Below are positions 6,722 through 13,382 of a stretch of 13,838 bases of DNA, piece after piece. Positions within the stretch are counted from its first letter, which is position 1, and every line of letters starts with the position of its first letter. Both the position numbers and the translations under genes were made by a program. Source of the stretch: Comamonadaceae bacterium (GTDB lineage: Bacteria; Pseudomonadota; Gammaproteobacteria; Burkholderiales; Burkholderiaceae_C); assembly GCA_947458305.1 (NCBI GenBank), contig CANGZO010000030.1:1-13838 (forward strand). Reading direction: 5' to 3'. Below the pieces are notes generated by a model, which did not search any database, had not been told where the DNA came from, and saw only the letters and a program-made list of their open reading frames with translations.

Positions 6722-7543
6722 TCAGCCGTAGGGCGTGGCCTTGACGAACGCGCCGCCTTGGTAAATCGCGGCTGGATCATTCTTGTCGATGGTTTGCTGA
6801 CGGGCTTCAACGGCCGGGCGGAACACATCGGACGAATCCAGTGGGCGGTAGCCGATGTGTTTGGCGTGCGTGTTGTCCCACCAGGTGGTCTGGTTGTCCG
6901 ACATGCCGTAGATGATGCTGTGGCCCACGATGGGGGCGGTGAGGGCGGCCACCACCAAGCGTTCCAAGTCGTCGTAGCTGAGGTAGGTGGCCAGCATGCG
7001 CCGGTCGCGCGGCTCTGTGAAAGAGGAGCCAATGCGCAGGCTCACCGTTTCGATGCCTCAGCGGTCCCAGTAGAGCTGGGCCAGGTCTTCGCCAAAGGCT
7101 TTGGACAGTCCGTAAAACCCGTCGGGTTTGGGCGGCATGCGGGTGTTGACGACTTCGTCCTGTCGGTAAAAACCCGTGACATGGTTGGAGCTGGCAAACA
7201 CGATGCGCTTGACACCTTTGAGGCGTGCGGCTTCGTACAAGTTGACCATGCCCACAATGTTGCCCGCCAAAATCGGGTCCCAAGGCTGTTCGGTCGAGAC
7301 GCCGCCCATGTGCACCACGGCGCTGACGCCATCGAGCAAGGCCATCATCTGGTCCTTGTCTTCCAGGGAGGCGAGTTGGACTTCCTCTCCGGCCGTTGCA
7401 GGTTCGAGCTCGCGGCGGTGGCTGACGCGCAGCACATCGCAGTAGGCTTTCAGGCGAGGGCGCAACACTTGCCCCAGGTTGCCGCCCGCGCCCGTGAGCA
7501 GCAAGCGGGGGAATCGCATGGTGGAAGCGGGGGTGGTCAGCAT
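6722..7543 (-). pseudogene. udh: Uronate dehydrogenase interrupted by an in-frame TGA
   Basis: NAD-dependent short-chain dehydrogenase that oxidises D-galacturonate or D-glucuronate to the aldaro-lactone. It reads from ATG 7543 to a stop at 6722-6724, but codon 162 is TGA (7058-7060). Both sides are in the same frame and full family sequence continues: the nucleotide site TGAGGNLG (17-24), HMGGVSTE, FASSNH with catalytic serine near 118-119, Y144 and K148 of YGLSK, then TGA, then ETVSLRIGSSFTEPRDRRML, YGMSDNQTTWWDN and YQGGAFVKA. In recalled Udh sequences the interrupted position is a normal residue (tyrosine in the Pseudomonas syringae enzyme, FDRYGIETVS). The 161-residue front part keeps the NAD site and catalytic triad but lacks the C-terminal region. 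GTG 7045 could restart the rest. This is either a recent nonsense mutation or a sequencing/assembly error. The gene follows the aldolase gene by 14 bases in the aldarate operon. Confidence 0.85.
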
Positions 7544-7557
7544 GTCTTGTGTTCTGT

Positions 7558-8322
7558 TTAGGATTTGAAACGGCCAGCCAGTGCCGTGGCACTGTCGCGC
7601 AGCACGTTCTGGTCGGCACCCACAGCCACAAACAGACAGCCTTGTTCTACGTAGTGCTTGGCCAGGGCTTCGTCGCCCGTGAGGATGCCCGCCGCTTTGC
7701 CGCAGGCCTTGATGCGGGCGATGGACGCGTCAATGACTTTCAGTACATCCGGGTGTTTCGGGTTGCCCAAGTGGCCCAGCGCTGCCGACAAGTCGCCGGG
7801 GCCGATGAACACGCCGTCCACGCCATCCACGTTGGCAATGGCTTCGATGTTTTGCAGGCCCTGCACGGTTTCGACCTGCAGCAACACGCAAATTTCTTCG
7901 CTGCTGTGCTGGGCATAGCCTTTGACGCGGCCGTAGTGGCTGGCGCGGGGCGCACCCGCATAGCCGCGCACACCGTGGGGCGGGTAGCGGGTGTAGGACA
8001 CCGCTTGTTGGGCTTCTTCTTCGGTCTGGATGTAGGGCACCAACAGGGTTTGCACGCCGACATCGAGCAAGCGCTTGAAGGTCACCATGTCGTTCCACGG
8101 TGGGCGCACTATGGGCGTGGTGGGACTGCCCTTCATGGCTTGCAACTGCGACACGATTTCCGTCAGGTCGTTGGGTGAGTGCTCCATGTCCAGCAGCAGC
8201 CAGTCAAAGCCGCAGTGCGCCAGGATTTCGGTGCTGATGTTGCTGCACAGGTGCGACCACAGGCCGATCTGCTTTTGACCGGACTGGATGGCGTGTTTGA
8301 AATGGTTGATGGGCATGTCCAT
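7558..8322 (-). CDS. garL: HpcH/HpaI aldolase, probably 5-keto-4-deoxy-D-glucarate aldolase
   Basis: Class II, metal-dependent pyruvate aldolase, 254 aa. It is expected to split 5-keto-4-deoxy-D-glucarate (or a close 2-keto-3-deoxy sugar acid) into pyruvate and tartronate semialdehyde. Family residues seen: catalytic H48 in DMEHSPND, R73 in VRPPW, the loop TRYPPHGVRG (111-120), metal ligand E151 in QVETVQGL, and D177 in FIGPGDLSAALGHLG. The last stretch plus HPDV, and the FVAVGAD near the C-terminus, match E. coli GarL as I recall it better than HpaI or RhmA. ATG 8322 has AGAGGAA 7 bases upstream; the open frame to 8388 has no better site. It sits between glucarate dehydratase and udh, whose pathway supplies its substrate. 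RhmA- or HpaI-type specificity cannot be fully excluded. Confidence 0.9.
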   Translation of the reverse strand: MDMPINHFKHAIQSGQKQIGLWSHLCSNISTEILAHCGFDWLLLDMEHSPNDLTEIVSQLQAMKGSPTTPIVRPPWNDMVTFKRLLDVGVQTLLVPYIQTEEEAQQAVSYTRYPPHGVRGYAGAPRASHYGRVKGYAQHSSEEICVLLQVETVQGLQNIEAIANVDGVDGVFIGPGDLSAALGHLGNPKHPDVLKVIDASIARIKACGKAAGILTGDEALAKHYVEQGCLFVAVGADQNVLRDSATALAGRFKS

Positions 8323-8372
8323 GGGGTGGTTCCTCTGAGGGTGAATGTGGGGGAATGGCACGCAAAAAGTGT

Positions 8373-9710
8373 TCAGCGCACCATGCAAGGCATCTTGTGG
8401 TTGAACTTCCAGCCAGGGATCAGGTACTGCATGGCGATGGCGTCATCGCGTGCGCCCAGACCGTGTTGCTGGTACAGCTGGTGGGCTTTCATCACCGCGC
8501 CCATGTCGACCTCGATGCCCAAGCCGGGTTTGGCAGGCACATCGACGTAGCCGTCTTTGATTTGCAGCGGGTTTTGGGTGAGGAACTGGCCGTCTTGCCA
8601 GATCCAGTGCGTGTCGATGGCGGTAACTTTGCCGGGGGCGGCAGCGGCGCAATGCGTGAACATGGCCAGCGAAATGTCAAAGTGGTTGTTGGAGTGCGAG
8701 CCCCAGGTCAGGTCGTACATCTGGCACAACTGCGCCACGCGCACCGAGCCTTGCAGCGTCCAAAAATGCGGGTCCGCCAGGGGAATGTCGACCGACTGCA
8801 GTTGGATGCTGTGCGCCATCTCGCGCCAGTCGGTGGCCACCATGTTGGTTGCCGTCAGCAAGCCCGTGGCGCGTCGGAATTCGGCCATGACCTCGCGGCC
8901 CGAAAACACGCCTTCGGCTCCGCAGGGGTCTTCGGCATAGGCCATGGTGCTGCGGTGGTCGCGCAAGAGGCGAATGGCGTCTTTGAGCAGCCAGCCGCCG
9001 TTGGGGTCGAGCGTGATGCGCGCCTTGGGAAAGCGCTCGTGCAGAGCGACGATGGCTTCGACTTCTTCTTCACCACGCAACACGCCACCTTTGAGCTTGA
9101 AGTCCTGAAAGCCGTAGCGGGCCTGCGCTGCTTCGGCCAGGCGCACCACGGCTTCGGCGGTCATGGCTTTTTCGTGGCGCAGGCGCAGCCAGTCATTGGC
9201 CTGGTCGGGCTCGCTCTTGTACGCGAGGTCTGTTTGGTTGCGGTCACCCACATAAAACAGATAGCCCAGCATTTGCACACGCGTGCGCTGCTGACCTTGG
9301 CCCAGCAGGGCGCACACGGGAACGTTCAAGTGCTGGCCCAGCAAATCCAGCAGGGCGCTTTCGACCGCGGTGACGGCGTGGATGGTGATGCGCAGGTCAA
9401 AGGTTTGGTTGCCCCGGCCGCCGCTGTCGCGGTCGGCAAATTGCTGGCGCATGGCATTGAGCAGGCGGTTGTAGTCCCCTATGGGCTGCCCTTCGATCAG
9501 GGGGCGGGCGTCTTCGAGGGTTTGGCGGATTTTTTCGCCGCCGGGCACTTCGCCCAGACCAGTGTGGCCCGACGAGTCGGTCAGGATGACGATGTTGCGG
9601 GTGAAAAACGGACCGTGAGCGCCGCTCAGGTTGAGCAGCATGCCGTCGTGGCCCGCCACGGGAATCACCTGCATGCGGGTGATAACTGGAGTTGGGGAGG
9701 AGTGTTGCAT
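8373..9710 (-). CDS. gudD: Glucarate dehydratase
   Basis: Enolase-superfamily enzyme that dehydrates D-glucarate (often also L-idarate) to 5-keto-4-deoxy-D-glucarate; 445 aa, against 446 in E. coli GudD. Catalytic and metal residues fall at the positions I recall for E. coli: K205/K207 (FKLKGG), D235 (TLDPNG), E260 (YAEDPCGAE), N289 (ATNM), D313 (ADPHF) and H339 (GSHSNNHFD). The N-terminal capping-domain signature VAGHDGMLLNLSGAH and the C-terminal LIPGW to PCMVR are also typical. ATG 9710 is preferred over ATG 9740 because it aligns with the E. coli N-terminus and because the 9740 codon overlaps an operator-like 8-mer. No strong ribosome site is seen. It is the first catabolic gene after the regulator, with 81 bases between them. 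Near-perfect residue conservation makes the GudD call, rather than the GudX homologue, likely. Confidence 0.95.
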   Translation of the reverse strand: MQHSSPTPVITRMQVIPVAGHDGMLLNLSGAHGPFFTRNIVILTDSSGHTGLGEVPGGEKIRQTLEDARPLIEGQPIGDYNRLLNAMRQQFADRDSGGRGNQTFDLRITIHAVTAVESALLDLLGQHLNVPVCALLGQGQQRTRVQMLGYLFYVGDRNQTDLAYKSEPDQANDWLRLRHEKAMTAEAVVRLAEAAQARYGFQDFKLKGGVLRGEEEVEAIVALHERFPKARITLDPNGGWLLKDAIRLLRDHRSTMAYAEDPCGAEGVFSGREVMAEFRRATGLLTATNMVATDWREMAHSIQLQSVDIPLADPHFWTLQGSVRVAQLCQMYDLTWGSHSNNHFDISLAMFTHCAAAAPGKVTAIDTHWIWQDGQFLTQNPLQIKDGYVDVPAKPGLGIEVDMGAVMKAHQLYQQHGLGARDDAIAMQYLIPGWKFNHKMPCMVR

Positions 9711-9739
9711 GGCAAACAAGACGGTGGATGAATAAGACA

Positions 9740-9747
9740 TCGTACAA
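9740..9747 (-). promoter_or_regulatory. Candidate GntR-regulator half-site upstream of gudD
   Basis: On the minus strand this reads TTGTACGA, the same 8-mer found in the divergent regulator-garD gap at 10573-10580. It lies 30 bases before the gudD start at 9710. The TACGAT it contains with the next base is a weak -10 look-alike (4 of 6), so a bound repressor could block initiation. I see no convincing -35. The second half-site here is degenerate (ATGT in place of ACAA). Confidence 0.35.
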
Positions 9748-9791
9748 CTGTGTTGCGCGCCGACCCATCGTGCAAACCCTGAGCCGGGGTG

Positions 9792-10526
9792 TCAGTGGTG
9801 ACTCGACAAGCCTTTTTTGTGCCGATCGCGGCTGTTGGACAGGTGCGTGCGCATGGCTGCGCGGGCCGATTCGGCATCTTGCGCCGTGATGGCATTCAGG
9901 ATGCTTTCATGCTCCTGGTGGACGCGTCGGAGGTAGGCCAATCGGTCGGCATCCAGAGTCTGTGAGGTTTGCAGGCGGGCCCGGGGAATTGACTGCGCGC
10001 CCAGGGAGTTCATCATGTCGGCAAAGTGGGTGTTTTGCGTGGCGCGGGCAATTTCGTGGTGAAACTGAAAATCGGCAGCGACGGCATCGCGCCCCTCTTC
10101 GATGGCATGAGAGAACGCGATCATGGCTTCTTGCATGACCTGCAGATTGCTGTCTGTGCGCCTCACAGCCGCGAGGGCGGAGGCTTCTGTCTCCACGCTG
10201 ATGCGTAACTCCAGCAGGGCGATCACATCGTGCAAAGTGCTCAACTGATTTGGGTTGACCCGAAAGGCGGGGGTGTCCGTTTGTGCCAGCACAAAGGTGC
10301 CAATGCCATGCCGGGTTTGAACCAAGCCGCCTGCTTGGAGCTTGGAGATGGCCTCTCTGACCACGGTTCGGCTCACGCCAAAGCGCACCATGATGGCGGC
10401 CTCGGTGGGCAATTTCTGTCCGCTGATCAGGGTTCCTTTTTGAATTTCGGCGCTGAGTTGCTCCACCAATTCAAAGGTCAGGCTGCGCGTTTTACGCTTT
10501 TCGGGTGAGCTGGCTTGGCTGTTCAT
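9792..10526 (-). CDS. GntR-family transcriptional regulator, FadR/FCD subfamily
   Basis: DNA-binding regulator, 244 aa from ATG 10526. A winged helix-turn-helix spans about 14-82: LVEQLSAEIQKG, SGQKLPTEAAIMVRFGVSRTVVREAISKLQAGGLV, then the wing TRHGIGTFV. An FCD ligand-binding domain spans about 104-232. Its metal-site residues appear to be D152 and H156 (ADFQFHHEIA), H206 (QEHESIL) and H228 (RTHLSNSRDR). Such regulators commonly bind a sugar acid or its breakdown product, and the neighbours point to an aldarate or its keto-deoxy product. The start is uncertain: ATG 10565 and 10541 are in frame and none has a clear ribosome site; 10526 is chosen as the last ATG before the conserved domain. 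It is transcribed away from garD and toward gudD, so it may control both units and itself. This role is inferred. Confidence 0.88.
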   Translation of the reverse strand: MNSQASSPEKRKTRSLTFELVEQLSAEIQKGTLISGQKLPTEAAIMVRFGVSRTVVREAISKLQAGGLVQTRHGIGTFVLAQTDTPAFRVNPNQLSTLHDVIALLELRISVETEASALAAVRRTDSNLQVMQEAMIAFSHAIEEGRDAVAADFQFHHEIARATQNTHFADMMNSLGAQSIPRARLQTSQTLDADRLAYLRRVHQEHESILNAITAQDAESARAAMRTHLSNSRDRHKKGLSSHH

Positions 10527-10572
10527 CGGGTAAGTACGCATGTCTGCTTGGATGTGAGTTTGCATAATCAAC

Positions 10573-10583
10573 TTGTACGACAA
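10573..10583 (+). promoter_or_regulatory. TTGT-N3-ACAA operator-like site in the divergent gap
   Basis: TTGTACGACAA is a perfect four-base inverted repeat with a three-base spacer, the form of site often bound by FCD-type GntR regulators. It lies just upstream of the regulator gene. GATTAT on the minus strand close by is a weak -10 look-alike, so the site would fall within the regulator's promoter. The 8-mer TTGTACGA is shared with the gudD upstream region and TTGTCCGA (10653-10660) before garD differs from it by one base. Confidence 0.45.
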
Positions 10584-10644
10584 CAGATCACGCCGAGCTC
10601 ACGGTGGCAATGTATCAGAACCCCACCCGCACAGATCTGTTGTC
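10579..10644. repeat. 11-base inverted repeat spanning the regulator-garD divergent promoter gap
   Basis: GACAACAGATC (10579-10589) and GATCTGTTGTC (10634-10644) are exact reverse complements separated by 44 bases. The right arm overlaps the palindrome ACAGATCTGT (10631-10640). The left arm overlaps the TTGT-N3-ACAA site. The symmetric placement between two divergent genes suggests paired regulator sites; a long-range hairpin seems less likely. The TTGTCA at 10640-10645 within the right arm is a 5-of-6 match to a -35 box on the + strand, but the following -10 is poor. Confidence 0.45.
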
Positions 10645-10677
10645 ATGTTTCGTTGTCCGATTCATTGAGATCCACCC

Positions 10678-12255
10678 TTGAGTTCTAACCGTCCGCCTTT
10701 GGCGATTCGCATGCATGCCGCCGACAACGTGGCCATCGTCGCCAACGATGGCGGGCTGCCCGCGGGCACCGTCATGCCTGCAGGGGTGGCCGAAGGCTTG
10801 GTGCTCCTCGACAAAGTGCCGCAGGGCCACAAATTGGCTTTGTGTGACTTGGCCAAAGGCCAGGCCGTCATGCGCTACAACGTGCCGGTCGGTTATACCC
10901 GGCAAGACATCCCCGCAGGCAGCTGGGTGCATGAACGTTTGCTCGACATCCCGTCTGCGCGAGAGCTGCAGGGCCTGCCCATGGCGACCGTCAAGCCCGC
11001 GCCGCAGGATGCGCTGGAGGGTTACAGCTTCGAGGGTTATGTGAATGCCGATGGCTCGGTGGGCACCCGCAACTTGCTGGCGCTGACCACCACGGTGCAA
11101 TGTGTGGCGGGTGTGGTCAAGATCGCGGTGGAGCGCATCGAGCGCGAGTTGTTGCCGCTGTTTCCGAATGTCGATGGTGTGGTGGGTCTGGAGCACAGCT
11201 ACGGTTGTGGTGTGGCGATTGACGCGCCGGGTGCCGAGATCCCGATCCGCACCTTGCGCCACATCAGCCTGAACCCGAATTTTGGCGGCGAGGTGATGGT
11301 GGTGAGCTTGGGCTGCGAAAAGCTGCAGCCCGATCGTTTGCTGCCCCCCGGCAGCTTCCCGATTCATGACGGCCGAGAGAAAGACCAAGGGCCAGACCTG
11401 GTGTGCTTGCAAGACGATGCGCATGTGGGCTTCATGTCCATGGTCGATCACATCGTGCAAAGCGCCCGCCCGCACCTGGAGCGCTTGAACGCACGCCGTC
11501 GCCAGACCGTGCCCGCCAGCGCTTTGGTGGTGGGGGTGCAATGTGGCGGCAGTGATGCGTTTTCGGGTGTGACCGCCAACCCGGCGGTGGGCTTCATGGC
11601 CGACCTCATCGTGCGCGCTGGCGGCACCGTGATGTTTTCGGAGAACACCGAAGTGCGCGATGCGGTCGAGCAACTCACCAGCCGTGCGGCCACACCCCAA
11701 GTGGCCCAAGACATTGTTCGGGAGTTGGGCTGGTACGACCATTATTTGGAACGCGGCCGGGTGGACCGCACCGCCAACACCACGCCGGGCAACAAGGCGG
11801 GTGGGCTGTCCAACATCGCCGAAAAAGCCATGGGCTCGATCATCAAGAGCGGCAGCGCAGCCATTGCCAGCGTGCTGGCGCCGGGCGACAAGCTCAAGGC
11901 CGACCAAAAGGGCTTGGTCTTTGCCGCAACCCCCGCGAGCGACTTCATTTGCGGCACGCTGCAACTGGCTGCCGGCATGAACGTGCATGTGTTCACCACC
12001 GGGCGCGGCACGCCTTATGGCTTGCAGGCTTGTCCCGTGGTCAAGGTGGCCACGCGCACCGACCTGGCTCGCCGCTGGCACGATCTGATGGACATGAACG
12101 CCGGGCGCATTGCCGACGGTGAGATCACCATCGAAGAAGCCGGCTGGGAACTTTTCCGCATGCTGCTGGACGTGTCCAGCGGCCGTCAAACCTGGGCCGA
12201 ACATTGGAAGCTGCACAACGCCTTGGTGCTTTTCAATCCGGCCCCCATCACCTAA
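10678..12255 (+). CDS. garD: Galactarate dehydratase
   Basis: UxaA/GarD-family dehydratase, 525 aa against 523 in E. coli GarD, converting galactarate (meso-galactaric acid) to 5-keto-4-deoxy-D-glucarate. An N-terminal SAF-like domain spans about 12-85 (DNVAIVANDGGLPAGT). The catalytic part starts at LEGYSFEGYVNADGSVGTRN (113-132) and includes GLEHSYGCG (170-178), NPNFGGEVMVVSLGCEKLQP, QCGGSDAFSGVTANPAVG (288-305), FSENTEVRDA and TTGRGTPYGL (440-449). It ends in FNPAPIT, as the E. coli enzyme ends in FNPAPVT. Full-length similarity favours galactarate over altronate dehydratase. The start is TTG 10678, with GAGAT about 7 bases upstream and an in-frame TGA just before; ATG 10711 is the fallback. 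The binding-protein gene follows after 21 bases, so they form one unit. It is divergent from the GntR regulator. Confidence 0.94.
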   Translation: MSSNRPPLAIRMHAADNVAIVANDGGLPAGTVMPAGVAEGLVLLDKVPQGHKLALCDLAKGQAVMRYNVPVGYTRQDIPAGSWVHERLLDIPSARELQGLPMATVKPAPQDALEGYSFEGYVNADGSVGTRNLLALTTTVQCVAGVVKIAVERIERELLPLFPNVDGVVGLEHSYGCGVAIDAPGAEIPIRTLRHISLNPNFGGEVMVVSLGCEKLQPDRLLPPGSFPIHDGREKDQGPDLVCLQDDAHVGFMSMVDHIVQSARPHLERLNARRRQTVPASALVVGVQCGGSDAFSGVTANPAVGFMADLIVRAGGTVMFSENTEVRDAVEQLTSRAATPQVAQDIVRELGWYDHYLERGRVDRTANTTPGNKAGGLSNIAEKAMGSIIKSGSAAIASVLAPGDKLKADQKGLVFAATPASDFICGTLQLAAGMNVHVFTTGRGTPYGLQACPVVKVATRTDLARRWHDLMDMNAGRIADGEITIEEAGWELFRMLLDVSSGRQTWAEHWKLHNALVLFNPAPIT

Positions 12256-12276
12256 AACATCAACCAGGAGACCCCC

Positions 12277-13272
12277 ATGACTCAGCGTCGACATTTTCTG
12301 CAAACTTCAGTGGCTTGCGCCGCTGGCCTGATGGCCCCAACGGCCTTCAGCCAAGCAGCGCCTTGGCCCTCAAAGCCGATCAATTATTTGGTGGCTTTCC
12401 CGGCAGGTGGGACGACCGATATCCTGGCGCGTCTGGTTTCTCAAAAATTGGGCCCTGCGTTGGGTACCACCTTGGTGATTGAAAACAGAGGCGGTGCAGG
12501 CGGCAGTGTGGGTTCTGAAGTGGCGGCCCGCGCCCCAGCAGATGGCCACCATTTGCTGGGCGGCACCATCAGCTCGCACGCGATCAATGTGAGCCTGTAC
12601 CCCAAGCTGGGCTACGACCCAATCAAGTCCTTCACGCCGGTTTATCTGTATGGCACCAACCCTGTGGTGTTGGTGGTGGCCGCCAACAGCCCCTACAAAA
12701 CGCTGCGTGATTTGATGACGGCGGCCAAGGCCAATCCGGGCAAACTGACAGGCGCATCGGCGGGCAACGGCACCTCGCAGCATTTGGCGCAAGAGTTGTT
12801 GGCGTTCAGAGGCGATGTGAAGTTCACCCATGTCCCCTACAAAGGCAGTGCGCCCGCTATCCAAGATGTGATGGCCGGACAAGTGGACTTCATGTTCGAC
12901 ACCACGGTGGTGGCGGGGGCGCATATCCAAAGTGGCAAGCTGCGGGCGCTGGCAGTCACTTCGTCGAGAAGGTTGACGGACGCTTTCACCGACGTGCCCA
13001 CCGTGGCCGAATCCGGTTGGCCCGGTACACAAGGCTTTGAAGTGGTCTCCTGGCAAGCTTTGTTTGCGCCAGCGGGTACGCCCAAAGCCATTGTGGACAG
13101 GTTGCACGCCGAGATCCTCAAGATCATTCAATCTGCCGAGATGCAAGAACGCATCAAGGGCTTGGGCATGCAGCCATCGGTCATGACGCCTGAGCAGGTG
13201 CTGAGCTTTCAGAGGGCAGAAATCGACAAATGGGCCCAAGTCATCAAGGCGGCCAACATCAAAATCGATTGA
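12277..13272 (+). CDS. Periplasmic tripartite-tricarboxylate-transporter-type binding protein (Bug/TctC family)
   Basis: Extracytoplasmic solute-binding protein, 331 aa. ATG 12277 has AGGAG 6 bases upstream. An N-terminal signal with a twin-arginine-like QRRHFLQ (4-10), a hydrophobic stretch and a likely cleavage after AFSQA (about residue 27) points to periplasmic export. Family landmarks are WPSKPINYLVAFPAGGTTDILARLV (about 30-54), ENRGGAGGSVGSEVAARAPADG, KFTHVPYKGSAPAIQDVMAGQVDFMFD, and the C-terminal SWQALFAPAGTPKAIVDRL. Bug proteins bind carboxylated or other small organic ligands. Its place in an operon with garD suggests an aldarate ligand, such as galactarate or glucarate, or a signal role. 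No TctA or TctB gene lies downstream, as is common for orphan Bug genes. The ligand is inferred. Confidence 0.92.
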   Translation: MTQRRHFLQTSVACAAGLMAPTAFSQAAPWPSKPINYLVAFPAGGTTDILARLVSQKLGPALGTTLVIENRGGAGGSVGSEVAARAPADGHHLLGGTISSHAINVSLYPKLGYDPIKSFTPVYLYGTNPVVLVVAANSPYKTLRDLMTAAKANPGKLTGASAGNGTSQHLAQELLAFRGDVKFTHVPYKGSAPAIQDVMAGQVDFMFDTTVVAGAHIQSGKLRALAVTSSRRLTDAFTDVPTVAESGWPGTQGFEVVSWQALFAPAGTPKAIVDRLHAEILKIIQSAEMQERIKGLGMQPSVMTPEQVLSFQRAEIDKWAQVIKAANIKID

Positions 13273-13293
13273 GGGTCATCGTCATTTTCAAAC

Positions 13294-13329
13294 GCTGGGC
13301 TGATGTGGCTGTAGCCACATCAGCCCAGC
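13294..13329. terminator. Strong inverted repeat between convergent genes, possible bidirectional terminator
   Basis: The 17-base arms GCTGGGCTGATGTGGCT (13294-13310) and AGCCACATCAGCCCAGC (13313-13329) are perfectly complementary; as RNA this gives a 16-bp stem with a TGTA loop. It begins 21 bases after the binding-protein stop and lies 53 bases beyond the hemerythrin stop from the other side. Neither flank has a real T run (CCATTT on the + side; GTTTGAAAAT on the minus side). It is therefore either an imperfect bidirectional terminator or an mRNA 3'-end-stabilising hairpin. Confidence 0.55.
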
Positions 13330-13382
13330 TCCATTTCAGGTGCTCAGGTCTTTTGTGGGGTGTTCGTGTTTGTAGAGGCGCT

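Noticed and set aside
5449..7032. A longer start (to 7032) for the FMN dehydrogenase, giving 527 residues
   Set aside because: The added part runs through udh in another frame and lacks family sequence; ATG 6603 has a good ribosome site and fits the family N-terminus.
7058..7060. Selenocysteine at the udh TGA
   Set aside because: The position is not a redox or active-site residue in Udh as far as I can tell, and no convincing bacterial SECIS hairpin follows; only a 4-base AGGC/GCCT pairing is visible.
7045..7543. A frameshift as the cause of the split udh
   Set aside because: Both halves lie in the same reading frame with continuous homology, so a single stop codon explains the break.
10615..12303. 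A 562-codon open frame on the minus strand opposite garD
   Set aside because: garD matches its family over the full length on the + strand; the antisense translation is histidine- and alanine-rich shadow sequence.
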